This document shows, piece by piece, positions 52,639 to 60,104 of a stretch of 64,000 bases of DNA (positions are counted from its first letter, which is position 1; each line of letters opens with the position of its first letter). Under the pieces are notes generated by a model. It made no database searches and was not told the origin of the DNA. It was given only the letters and a program-made list of their open reading frames with translations. The translations under genes were made by a program, and so were the position numbers. This DNA comes from Pseudomonas gozinkensis (lineage in GTDB: Bacteria > Pseudomonadota > Gammaproteobacteria > Pseudomonadales > Pseudomonadaceae). The stretch is from NCBI RefSeq assembly GCF_014863585.1, contig NZ_CP062253.1, positions 3,808,501 through 3,872,500 of the forward strand, read 5' to 3'.

Positions 52639-52727
52639 GTGGGAGCGAGCTTGCTCGCGAAGCGGAGTGTCAGTTAACAGAACTACCAACTGGCCCGACG
52701 CATTCGCGAGCAAGCTCGCTCCCACAG
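52639..52727. repeat. REPIN, copy 5
   Basis: Arms GTGGGAGCGAGCTTGCTCGC and GCGAGCAAGCTCGCTCCCAC flank about 45 bases; the arms are identical to copy 1. It lies inside the Fae operon between the aldehyde dehydrogenase and MFS genes. Confidence 0.92.
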
Positions 52728-52741
52728 ATTTCGAGTGATAC

Positions 52742-54175
52742 TCAGAGACCGCCCATCAACAGGTATTTGATCTCCAGATAGTCATCCAGACCGTATTTCG
52801 AACCTTCACGCCCAAGGCCCGATTCCTTGATGCCACCGAACGGTGCCACCTCCGTGGAGATGATCCCTTCGTTGATGCCGACCATCCCGGCTTCCAGCCC
52901 TTCAGCCATGCGCCAGACGCGGCCGATGTCGCGGCTGTAGAAGTACGCCGACAGACCGAACGGCGTGTCGTTGGCTCGCGCCAGCACCTCGGCTTCGTCC
53001 TTGAAGCGGAAGCACGCGGCCACCGGGCCGAAGGTTTCGTCCTGAGCGATGAGCATGTCGCCGTTGGCTTCGGTGAGGATGGTCGGTTCGTAGAACGTGC
53101 CGCCGAGGGCATGACGGCGACCGCCGCACAACAGCGTGGCGCCCTTCTCCAGCGCGTCGCTGACGTGGGCTTCGACCTTGGCCAGCGCCGCGGCGTTGAT
53201 CAGCGGACCTTGCTCGGTCTCACCGTCCAGCGCACTGCCCACGCGCATCGCCGCCACGGCTTCGGCGAGTTTGCCGGTGAAGGCTTCGTAGACGCCGTCC
53301 TGAATGAAGAAGCGGTTGACGCACACACAGGTCTGCCCGGTGTTGCGGAATTTCGAGGCCATCGCGCCTTTCACGGCCGCATCGATGTCGGCGTCGTCGA
53401 AGACAATGAACGGCGCGTTGCCGCCCAGTTCCAGCGAAACTTTTTTCAGGGTGTCGGCGGCCTGACGCATCAGCAATTTGCCGGTGCGGGTCGAACCGGT
53501 GAACGACAGCTTGCGCACCACGCTGGACGCTTGCAGGGCGCCGCCGATGGCCACCGCATCGCCGGAGACGATGTTCAACACACCGGCCGGAATCCCGGCC
53601 TGCTCGGCCAACACCGCCAGGGCAAATGCCGACAGCGGGGTTTCTTCCGACGGCTTGAGAATCATCGTGCAACCCGCCGCCAGCGCCGGTCCGACCTTGC
53701 GGGTGACCATCGCCAGCGGGAAGTTCCACGGGGTGATCGCCGCAACCACGCCGATCGCTTCCTTGGTCACGATGATCCGCGCATCGGCCTTGTGGCTCGG
53801 AATCACATCACCGTAAGCACGCTTGGCTTCTTCACCGAACCACTCGAGAAAACTCGCGGCGTAGACCACTTCGCCCTTGGCTTCGGCCAGCGGTTTGCCC
53901 TGTTCGCGGCTGAGCAAGGTCGCCAGCTCCTGCTGGTTGGCGAGCATCAGATCGCTCCAGCGTTTCAGGCGCTGGCTGCGTTCCTTGGCGGTGAGTTTGC
54001 GCCACGCCGGCAAGGCACGGTTGGCGGCTTCGATGGCGAGGTTGGTTTCCTCGGTGCCAGCCTTTTGCACGTCGGCGATCAGTTCGCCATTGGCCGGGTT
54101 GCGCACCGGATAAGTAGCGCCGCCCTGGCCCCACTGACCGTCGATAAAGTTGCCGTGACGGATCAATTCGCTCAT
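52742..54175 (-). CDS. NAD(P)-dependent succinate-semialdehyde dehydrogenase family aldehyde dehydrogenase
   Basis: Aldehyde dehydrogenase of 477 residues. NPANGELIADVQKAG, TPWNFPLAMVTRKVGPALAAGC, catalytic Glu in SLELGGNAPFIVFDDAD and catalytic Cys in NTGQTCVCVNRFFI match the GabD-type group. The ATG at 54175 overlaps the aldo/keto reductase stop (ATGA) and has GGGGG upstream. In the operon it may oxidise the aldehyde formed by the partner enzymes; GabD specificity is not shown. Confidence 0.92.
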   Translation of the reverse strand: MSELIRHGNFIDGQWGQGGATYPVRNPANGELIADVQKAGTEETNLAIEAANRALPAWRKLTAKERSQRLKRWSDLMLANQQELATLLSREQGKPLAEAKGEVVYAASFLEWFGEEAKRAYGDVIPSHKADARIIVTKEAIGVVAAITPWNFPLAMVTRKVGPALAAGCTMILKPSEETPLSAFALAVLAEQAGIPAGVLNIVSGDAVAIGGALQASSVVRKLSFTGSTRTGKLLMRQAADTLKKVSLELGGNAPFIVFDDADIDAAVKGAMASKFRNTGQTCVCVNRFFIQDGVYEAFTGKLAEAVAAMRVGSALDGETEQGPLINAAALAKVEAHVSDALEKGATLLCGGRRHALGGTFYEPTILTEANGDMLIAQDETFGPVAACFRFKDEAEVLARANDTPFGLSAYFYSRDIGRVWRMAEGLEAGMVGINEGIISTEVAPFGGIKESGLGREGSKYGLDDYLEIKYLLMGGL

Positions 54176-55206
54176 GCCACCGCCCCCTGCAACGTAAAGC
54201 GTTCCTGCCCTGGACGGGCCGTGCGCAGGATGCGTTTGCCGGCGGTGTAATCGTTGATCACGTCGCACGGGGTGTAGTTGCGTTCCAGCTCGTGCAGTTC
54301 TTCGGCATCGAGTTTTGTCTCCAGCGCTGCCAGTGCGCTGTCGAACTGTGCGGTGGTGTCAGCGCCGACCAGCATGCAGTCCACGCCCGGATGATTGGCG
54401 ACCCAGGCCTGGGCGATCTGCGCGTTCGACACACCACGGGCACGGGCCACGCGCTGTACGGAATGAGCGATCTCGAACGAGGCTTCGTCGCTGTACATCT
54501 GCTGGGTGAAGAAGTCGGTCTGGTTGCGGGTCGATTGCACGTCACCCGTCAACAGGCCACGAGCCAGCGGACTGAACACCGAGACGCCGATGCCCTGATC
54601 GCGGCAGAACGGAATCATCTCGCGCTCTTCTTCGCGGTAGGCGCAGTTCAGTTGCAACTGCATGTTGATCGGCTTGACCCAGCCATTGCGCTCGCAGGCC
54701 ATGAGGATTTTCGCCAGTTGGCCGGTGAGCATGGTCGAGACGCCGATGTAGCGCGCCTTGCCGGAACGCACGATGTCGTTCAGCGCGCCCATGGTTTCCT
54801 CGACCGGGGTGTTCACGTCGAAGTAATGCAGCATGAACACGTCGACGTAATCCATGTCCAGACGCTTCAGCGAAGCATCGATGCTGTCCATGATGTGCTT
54901 GCGCGAATGGCCGCTGGCATTGATGCCGTTGCGGGTGCCGTAGCCGACCTTGGTGGTGATCACCAGGTCTTCGCGACGGGCCAGACGCTTGACGATGCGC
55001 CCCACCACTTCTTCGCCGACACCGGCGGAATAGAAGTCCGCCAGGTCGATGAAATTCACGCCGTTGTTCAGGGCGTGAGCGACGATCGGCTCGCTTTGTT
55101 TTTCATTGAAGATCCACGGCTTCCAGTCCGGGGTGCCCATGTTCATGGTGCCCAGGCACAGGCGGGAAACTTGCAGGCCGGAGTTGCCCAAACGGATGTA
55201 TTGCAT
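54172..55206 (-). CDS. Aldo/keto reductase
   Basis: NADPH-dependent oxidoreductase of 344 residues in the (beta/alpha)8 fold. The catalytic Asp-Tyr-Lys-His tetrad is seen in FIDLADFYS, VITTKVGYG and VFMLHYFDVN, and GVSTMLTGQLAKI is typical. MQYIRLGNSGLQVSRLCLGTM at the N-terminus fixes the start at 55206, with GAGG upstream. The C-terminal region ends in YTPCDVINDYTAGKRI. Its stop overlaps the aldehyde dehydrogenase start, and the Fae gene lies ten bases upstream. Confidence 0.9.
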   Translation of the reverse strand: MQYIRLGNSGLQVSRLCLGTMNMGTPDWKPWIFNEKQSEPIVAHALNNGVNFIDLADFYSAGVGEEVVGRIVKRLARREDLVITTKVGYGTRNGINASGHSRKHIMDSIDASLKRLDMDYVDVFMLHYFDVNTPVEETMGALNDIVRSGKARYIGVSTMLTGQLAKILMACERNGWVKPINMQLQLNCAYREEEREMIPFCRDQGIGVSVFSPLARGLLTGDVQSTRNQTDFFTQQMYSDEASFEIAHSVQRVARARGVSNAQIAQAWVANHPGVDCMLVGADTTAQFDSALAALETKLDAEELHELERNYTPCDVINDYTAGKRILRTARPGQERFTLQGAVA

Positions 55207-55216
55207 GGCGCGGACC

Positions 55217-55729
55217 TCAGGCTTTTGGCGTGTAGAAAGGGTTGCTGATGTGATTGACCACATCTTTGAGCTGCGCGGTTTCCGGCTTGCCGGTCAGGGC
55301 GGCGCGGATCGCGGTACGGCAGGCGTTGTAGTTGTTCAGGTAGACCGCATCGAGGTCGTCGCAGGCCGGGTTGACCCAGTTGGCGGTGACGATGGCCCAC
55401 TCGTCTTCGGCTTCCGGCGGCAGCGTGCCGTCGAGCAGTGCTTCGAGCACAGCCTTGGCGATGCCCGCCTGGGAGGCGCCCCACGTCGCGTTGCCGTGCA
55501 AGTCGCTGCTGATCGCAGCCTTGTTGACGAACAGGGTCATCGGCTTGACCGGAATGTTCGGCTGGGCGATCACCATGAACGGGCAATGGCCCTGGCTCGG
55601 CGACGCCAGACTGTTGGCAAACGCCTGCCCTGCCGGACCGTTGCGCGGGCCGATCAGGATATTGATGTGCGCGGCGTTCACGCCCGGGCCTTCGAAACCT
55701 TCACCGATGTACAGGTCGAGTTCTTTCAT
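55217..55729 (-). CDS. Formaldehyde-activating enzyme (Fae) family protein
   Basis: Protein of 170 residues homologous to Fae, which joins formaldehyde to tetrahydromethanopterin in methylotrophs. The family block AAHINILIGPRNGPAGQAFANSL is present, with the catalytic His at residue 21 where Fae has His in AHIDLIIGPRGSP, and the conserved N/K segment IPVKPMTLFVNKAAI. Pseudomonads are not known to make methanopterin, so a paralogous role (Fae-like, possibly another C1 or aldehyde reaction) is likely. It is the first gene of the operon with aldo/keto reductase, aldehyde dehydrogenase and MFS genes. Confidence 0.88.
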   Translation of the reverse strand: MKELDLYIGEGFEGPGVNAAHINILIGPRNGPAGQAFANSLASPSQGHCPFMVIAQPNIPVKPMTLFVNKAAISSDLHGNATWGASQAGIAKAVLEALLDGTLPPEAEDEWAIVTANWVNPACDDLDAVYLNNYNACRTAIRAALTGKPETAQLKDVVNHISNPFYTPKA

Positions 55730-55779
55730 CAGTCATTACTCTTTGCGATGCAGAGGGATTTTTTGGGGTGATCGACAGC

Positions 55780-55848
55780 TCACGCTGACCGAATGGCCAG
55801 CGTGATCAATAACGGACGTGAGGAGATGCGAAGGGAGAATCGGGACAT
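55780..55848 (-). CDS. Putative 22-residue leader peptide upstream of Fae
   Basis: An ATG at 55848 opens a 22-codon frame starting MSRFSLRISSRP and ending IRSA, stopping 50 bases before the Fae start. The product is Arg- and Ser-rich. A GAGAG lies upstream, and its end overlaps a seven-base stem CACGCTG/CAGCGTG (minus strand). This could be an attenuation-type leader or chance. Confidence 0.25.
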   Translation of the reverse strand: MSRFSLRISSRPLLITLAIRSA

Positions 55849-55945
55849 GGTTGCAAACGCTCTCTGGTTGTTATTGATGAGCTGTGTTTGCGATTTTTTA
55901 ACACCGGGGATCGGGCCGGCCGTAACCATTAAAAATCATGGGGCA

Positions 55946-55960
55946 ATGACTTTTAGTCAT
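55946..55960. promoter_or_regulatory. LTTR-type palindrome upstream of the Fae operon
   Basis: ATGAC-TTTTA-GTCAT is a perfect palindrome with the T-N11-A form of LysR boxes. It lies between the NDH-like gene and the Fae operon, about 220 bases before the Fae start. Confidence 0.55.
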
Positions 55961-55978
55961 AGCCTTTTGTGATGGCGA

Positions 55979-56006
55979 AAAAATCCCGCTCGCAAGCGGG
56001 ATTTTT
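55979..56006. terminator. Terminator of the NDH-like oxidoreductase gene
   Basis: AAAAATCCCGCT and AGCGGGATTTTT form a 12-base-pair stem with a four-base loop, followed by A/T runs on both strands. It lies just past the stop codon at 56020. Confidence 0.92.
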
Positions 56007-56019
56007 GAGACTGCGCGGT

Positions 56020-57225
56020 TTACGCGACGACAGGGATCATCGGATCCGCAGCTGCCAGCGCAATGGCACGGTCAGCCGCCGGTGGGTAGATCCACTGGGT
56101 GTTGATCTGGGTCTTGAGCGACTTGCCCTCCTCCTTGACCAGCTTCACCTGACGATCCCAGCCTTCGGTGTACACCGCGCCCCAGGCGCCGAGGTCCAGG
56201 CAGGTCACGTATTTCGGCTGGCTGTACGGCGTCGGATCAACGCCGAGGATCTGCGCCGCGACATTGTTGCCGGCGTGACGACCGAGGGAAATCGCGTGCT
56301 GGCAGGTCATCAGCGCGAAGTTGCCGATATCGTCAGTGGCTGCGTAAGCCACGTCGCCGGTGGCGAAGATGTCGTCCTGGCCAATGACTTTCAGGTTGGC
56401 ATCAACGTGCAGACGGCCCTGACGATCGCGCTCGGCAGGAATCTGCTCGGTCAGGGAGCTGGCACGTACACCGGTGGTCCAGACCACGGTTTTTGCCTCG
56501 ATGCGCTGGCCGTCCGACAGGGTCACGCCGTTTTCATCGACCGACAGCACCGACACACCCAGTCGCCATTCCACGCCCAGTTCTTCGCTCGCTTCGGCAA
56601 TCGACACGCTGATGGCTTCGCCCATGGAAGCGCCGACTTTCTGTGCACGGTCAACGATGATCACTTGAACGTTGGCATCGTCGCCCAGCACGGCCCGCAG
56701 GCGCGCCGGCATTTCAGTGGCGGTTTCGATACCGGTGAAACCGCCGCCGGCGACGACCACGGTGTTGCGCGCCAGGCTTTCAGGCTGACCAATCAGCGAA
56801 TCGAGGTGGTTTTCCAGGCGGATGGCGGCTTCGATCTGATCGACGTCAAACGCGTATTGGGCCACGCCCGGGGTGTCCGGCAGGGCCAGGCCGCTGCCGG
56901 AAGCCAGCACCAGTTTGTCGTAGTTGAACACCTGCTGCGCACCGGCTGCGTCGGTGTAGCCCACGGTTTTTGCCTGTACGTCGATGGTGTTCGCCGCGCC
57001 TTTGATGAAGTTGACGCCAACCACATCGAACAGATCGCCCAGCGGCGCTGCCAGCGTGTGGGCATTCGGCTCATAGAAACGCGGACGCACGCGCAACTCG
57101 GCCTGCGGCGCCAGCACGGTAACGTCAATGTTGTCCCGATTGTGAATGTCGACCAGACGCGTGGCGCTCAACGCGGTCCACATGCCACCGAAACCTGCGC
57201 CGATTACCAGAATGTGCTGTTTCAT
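56020..57225 (-). CDS. NDH-2-like NAD(P)/FAD oxidoreductase
   Basis: Pyridine nucleotide-disulfide-type flavoprotein of 401 residues. FAD motif VIGAGFGGM is near residue 6, NAD(P)H motif VVVAGGGFTGIETATEMPAR near 167, and IFATGDVAY near 308. It resembles type II NADH dehydrogenases and related single-chain quinone reductases; no C-terminal membrane anchor is obvious. GGAGAGAAC precedes the ATG at 57225. It faces an Rrf2 regulator over a 337-base region with a clear palindrome. Confidence 0.88.
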   Translation of the reverse strand: MKQHILVIGAGFGGMWTALSATRLVDIHNRDNIDVTVLAPQAELRVRPRFYEPNAHTLAAPLGDLFDVVGVNFIKGAANTIDVQAKTVGYTDAAGAQQVFNYDKLVLASGSGLALPDTPGVAQYAFDVDQIEAAIRLENHLDSLIGQPESLARNTVVVAGGGFTGIETATEMPARLRAVLGDDANVQVIIVDRAQKVGASMGEAISVSIAEASEELGVEWRLGVSVLSVDENGVTLSDGQRIEAKTVVWTTGVRASSLTEQIPAERDRQGRLHVDANLKVIGQDDIFATGDVAYAATDDIGNFALMTCQHAISLGRHAGNNVAAQILGVDPTPYSQPKYVTCLDLGAWGAVYTEGWDRQVKLVKEEGKSLKTQINTQWIYPPAADRAIALAAADPMIPVVA

Positions 57226-57562
57226 TGTTCTCTCCAGGCACGAAGCCAAGTCACTGAATGAGGTTGAAGGATTCACATCATCGGGAGCGGACACGTTTGT
57301 AATTTTCAAGAACGCGGAAGGCTGCTCACCGGATAACGGCGACTGTATTGGTCGCCTTTCAATCCGACAAGTCAGATTTTGTGATGATTAGCATCGAAAA
57401 CTTCGATAGCTCAAACCGCTGACTAAAGAACTACATAACTCATTGAATTAGCTTGAGGCCTAGAAAAACCGCGCCCTACCGGCAAAACAACAAAGGCGTT
57501 CCCGATTTGTTTGCCACGAACAACCCTGCTAACATCGGCGACAAATACAGTCGGAGATAGTT
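57226..57562. other. Divergent intergenic region between NDH-like and Rrf2 genes
   Basis: No gene is seen in these 337 bases. The middle is comparatively AT-rich. The main structure is the palindrome at 57393-57407; GGATAACGGCGACTGTATTGG-like sequence near 57335 shows no match to a known site. Confidence 0.5.
57393..57407. promoter_or_regulatory. Palindromic candidate operator ATCGAA-N3-TTCGAT
   Basis: A perfect inverted repeat with a three-base spacer (ATCGAA-AAC-TTCGAT) lies between the two divergent starts, about 170 bases from each. It is a candidate site for the Rrf2 protein or another repressor. Confidence 0.5.
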
Positions 57563-58111
57563 ATGTCGCTTTACAGTGCGGGGGTCGAGTACGGCATTCA
57601 TTGCCTGGCCTTTCTGGTGGGTAGCGGCGGTGACAGTCGTGAAGCCAGCGTGCGTGACCTGGCAGAGCTGCAAGGGGTGCCGCTGGATTACCTGGCGAAG
57701 ATCTTCACCAAACTGGCCAAGGGCAAACTGGTGGAGTCCACTGGCGGTGTGCGCGGCGGCTTCACCCTGGCGCGTCCGGCGGATGAAATCACCCTGCTCG
57801 ACATCGTCAATGCCATCGACGGTCGCAAGAACATTTTTGAATGCCGGGACATTCGCGGACGCTGCGCGCTGTTCGACGGCTCCCCGCCCGACTGGGCGTT
57901 GGAGGGCACCTGCTCGATTCACGCCGCGATGATGACTGCGCAAAAACGCATGGAAGAAGCCCTCGCTCAACAGACGATTCTCGACATCGCCAGAAAGGTC
58001 GGGCGCAAGGCGCCGACAGGGTTCAACAGCCAGGTGGAAGACTGGATGCAGGATCGCCGGGAAAAGAAGACCGGTGGCGCCGGCATTCCACTCACCGACA
58101 TCTCGGACTGA
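57563..58111 (+). CDS. Rrf2-family transcriptional regulator
   Basis: Winged-helix regulator of 182 residues. LYSAGVEYGIHCLAFLV and GVPLDYLAKIFTKLAKGKLVEST match the Rrf2 domain, and GVRGGFTLARPADEITLLDIVNAIDG follows. Three Cys residues lie at FECRDIRGRC and later GTCSIHAAM. The first pair has six residues between, and the third is about 16 further on, unlike IscR spacing (five and five), so an iron-sulfur cluster is possible but not certain. GGAG precedes the ATG at 57563. It probably regulates the divergent NDH-like gene. Confidence 0.88.
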   Translation: MSLYSAGVEYGIHCLAFLVGSGGDSREASVRDLAELQGVPLDYLAKIFTKLAKGKLVESTGGVRGGFTLARPADEITLLDIVNAIDGRKNIFECRDIRGRCALFDGSPPDWALEGTCSIHAAMMTAQKRMEEALAQQTILDIARKVGRKAPTGFNSQVEDWMQDRREKKTGGAGIPLTDISD

Positions 58112-58126
58112 GCTCGATCAGCAGGC

Positions 58127-58166
58127 AAAAAAAAGCAGAAACCGATCACCGGTTTCTGCTTTTTTT
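58127..58166. terminator. Bidirectional terminator between Rrf2 and lipoprotein genes
   Basis: AAAAGCAGAAACCG and CGGTTTCTGCTTTT form a 14-base-pair stem with a short loop and A/T runs on both sides. Confidence 0.93.
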
Positions 58167-58175
58167 ATTTGTCCA

Positions 58176-58511
58176 TTACAGGCAATCACGTACCGATTTG
58201 CGCAACGATCCAGACTTCGCCCACGGTGGCCCCTGATACAGGGAAACGCGGCTACCGTCCTTGTACTTGACCACATCGAGAATCTCGTCGGCGGTGACGA
58301 TGCTCGGCGCAGTGATCCGGTAGCCGTTGGAAATCGACGTCTGGGACGTCTTGGCAACGTCCTGCTGCCACAGCGGCAATACACACGCGGCGTAGTCCTT
58401 GGGAGTCTTGCCGCTGATCTTGCTGACATTCGGCTCGCCCGGCACCAATGACGCAGGCAACGAGCAACCGGCCAATGCCGCCAACAGCATGCCCCCGATC
58501 AACATCCGCAT
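58176..58511 (-). CDS. Small lipoprotein, hypothetical
   Basis: Protein of 111 residues. MRMLIGGMLLAALAGCSLPAS is a lipoprotein signal with lipobox LAGC, so it should be anchored in the envelope. The mature part begins PASLVPGEPNVSKISGKTPKDYAACVLPLWQQD and ends with Cys in SVRDCL; two Cys could form a disulfide. AAGGAATCACC places the start at 58511. The family name is not clear to me. Confidence 0.85.
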   Translation of the reverse strand: MRMLIGGMLLAALAGCSLPASLVPGEPNVSKISGKTPKDYAACVLPLWQQDVAKTSQTSISNGYRITAPSIVTADEILDVVKYKDGSRVSLYQGPPWAKSGSLRKSVRDCL

Positions 58512-58688
58512 GGTGATTCCTTCATCTGAAAAAACGCGAATGTACCCTGTAACTGTTCGGACATCCATCGTAGCGCTCTGCCTGCATGTCCCGAAAACCG
58601 GGCCATTCCGCCCACTGACAGGCAACCCTTGACCCGCTCCGGAAAAATGCAGCTACTCTGTTTTACCGAGAATGTTCCGGAGGTGATC

Positions 58689-58928
58689 ATGCGGCTCAAT
58701 GAATACGAACACGAACTTCAGCGTGACCTGCAAAGCGTGGCATCGGACCTGAGATGGTCGGCGGTGGACCTCAAGCGCATCGCCGAGCAACTGCGCCAGT
58801 CGGGCAACGAGGCAGACGCCCAGGCGGTGCTGCGATCCTGCGAGGTGCTGCAAAGCGATGAAGAACGCCTGCAGTTGTATGCCCGGGAAGTGAAAGCCCG
58901 TGCCATCAGCCGGACCAAAGTCCACTGA
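58689..58928 (+). CDS. Small hypothetical protein, helical
   Basis: Protein of 79 residues with a helical, charged sequence (EYEHELQRDLQSVASDLRW, ..VDLKRIAEQLRQSGNEADAQAVLRSCEVLQS) that suggests a coiled-coil or helical hairpin. GGAGG lies seven bases before the ATG at 58689. A terminator follows. I do not recognise the family. Confidence 0.7.
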   Translation: MRLNEYEHELQRDLQSVASDLRWSAVDLKRIAEQLRQSGNEADAQAVLRSCEVLQSDEERLQLYAREVKARAISRTKVH

Positions 58929-58947
58929 ACCTCACCCGGCCCACAGC

Positions 58948-58976
58948 AAAAAGCCCCGGACAACCGGGGCTTTTTC
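58948..58976. terminator. Terminator between two small genes
   Basis: AAAAAGCCCCGG and CCGGGGCTTTTT form a 12-base-pair stem with a four-base loop. It lies between the convergent genes at 58928 and 58988. Confidence 0.93.
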
Positions 58977-58987
58977 TTCACAGGCCT

Positions 58988-59176
58988 TCAGCCTGACTTG
59001 CGACCGCGTGCGCGGCTTTTGTACCCCGGCAGCGCGGCGGCGTACGCCAGCGCTTCCTCGCGACTGGCAAACGATGCGAGCCGGTCGCCCTGCGTGCAGA
59101 CCCGCCACGGGCCGTTGTTCACGCTGAGTACGTCGTAGCCATTCATGTGCATTTTGTTCAGCATCGCCATGCTCAT
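58988..59176 (-). CDS. Small protein, DUF2188-like
   Basis: Protein of 62 residues with GYDVLSVNNGPWRVCTQGD and ASFASREEALAYAAALPGYKSRARG. The pattern of W followed by a later EEA-A segment fits DUF2188 proteins, which are of unknown function. AGGAGGTGCCT gives a strong ribosome site for the ATG at 59176. Confidence 0.65.
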   Translation of the reverse strand: MSMAMLNKMHMNGYDVLSVNNGPWRVCTQGDRLASFASREEALAYAAALPGYKSRARGRKSG

Positions 59177-59373
59177 AGGCACCTCCTGTCTGGTAACGAA
59201 CTTTTTCACCTTACACCCGCAACGCGCTGCCGTGCCGACCGGACGTCGCACCGTGGCCGCGTCAAGTCTCCGGCACTTTTGCCACGGCCATGCACTCAGA
59301 AGCTCTAAACCGGCAGCGGCCCGGATATTGCTAATTCATGACAGATTTATGACAACCGGCAATCGGGTAACAC

Positions 59374-59736
59374 ATGAAAGTACGAGCAACCGTCATCTGC
59401 GAGCAGGATCGACATATTCTCCTGGTGCGCAAACCCAGGTGCCGCTGGACACTTCCGGGGGGCACCGTCGAACCGGGAGAAACTCGCGCGCAAGCCGCCG
59501 CCCGCGAGCTTCGGGAAGAAACCGGGCTGGAAAGCGATGACATGCTCTACCTGATGGAATTGCTGGCCGGCAGCACCCGCCACCACGTCTACGAGGCGTC
59601 AGTGCTGAACATTGATCAGGTTCGGCCGCTGAATGAAATCGTCGACTGTCTCTGGCACCCGCTCGATACGGTGCAGAATCTGAACGTCAGTGACGCCACG
59701 CTGAGCATCGTCCGCGCCTTTCAGCGACGTCTTTGA
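59374..59736 (+). CDS. NUDIX hydrolase
   Basis: Hydrolase of 120 residues. The NUDIX box [24 protein letters not shown] spans about residues 29-52 and follows the G-x5-E-x7-REUxEExGU pattern. Members cleave nucleoside diphosphates linked to another group. The start at 59374 has GGGTAA upstream. Its substrate is not evident; no neighbouring operon. Confidence 0.88.
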   Translation: MKVRATVICEQDRHILLVRKPRCRWTLPGGTVEPGETRAQAAARELREETGLESDDMLYLMELLAGSTRHHVYEASVLNIDQVRPLNEIVDCLWHPLDTVQNLNVSDATLSIVRAFQRRL

Positions 59737-59739
59737 CCC

Positions 59740-59982
59740 TCAGCCGGCGAACGCCCGGCGTCCGGCACTCATCTCAGTGCGCAATTCACCGATGAAATTG
59801 GAGATGTCACGAATGGTGACCAGATGCTCCGGGGAAACCCCGTTGAGCAACAGGTTGACACGCCCGCTGTCGGGTTCGTAAACCTTGATCTGCAAGAGTC
59901 CCTGCGCCGTTTCGATGCAATCGCAATACAGCGGCGAAAAGCCGGATTCGACGATGCGGCAAATGTCGGTTATGGCAATCAT
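59740..59982 (-). CDS. DUF1652 family protein
   Basis: Protein of 80 residues. ITDICRIVESGFSPLYCDCIE, LLQIKVYEPDSGRVNLLLNGVS and ISNFIGELRTEM match DUF1652, a small family common in Pseudomonas with unknown function. The ATG at 59982 has GAGGCG upstream and fits the conserved N-terminus; a longer frame exists. Confidence 0.85.
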   Translation of the reverse strand: MIAITDICRIVESGFSPLYCDCIETAQGLLQIKVYEPDSGRVNLLLNGVSPEHLVTIRDISNFIGELRTEMSAGRRAFAG

Positions 59983-60104
59983 GGGGGCACGCCTCACAGG
60001 CGCAGGCTCGGGCGACCCGATCAGCATAGATGAGCTTTAACCGCCCCGCTCCCGCCGACACCCGCAAAATTTGCCAACCGCTTCACATCTTCCAGTCGCC
60101 GCAC

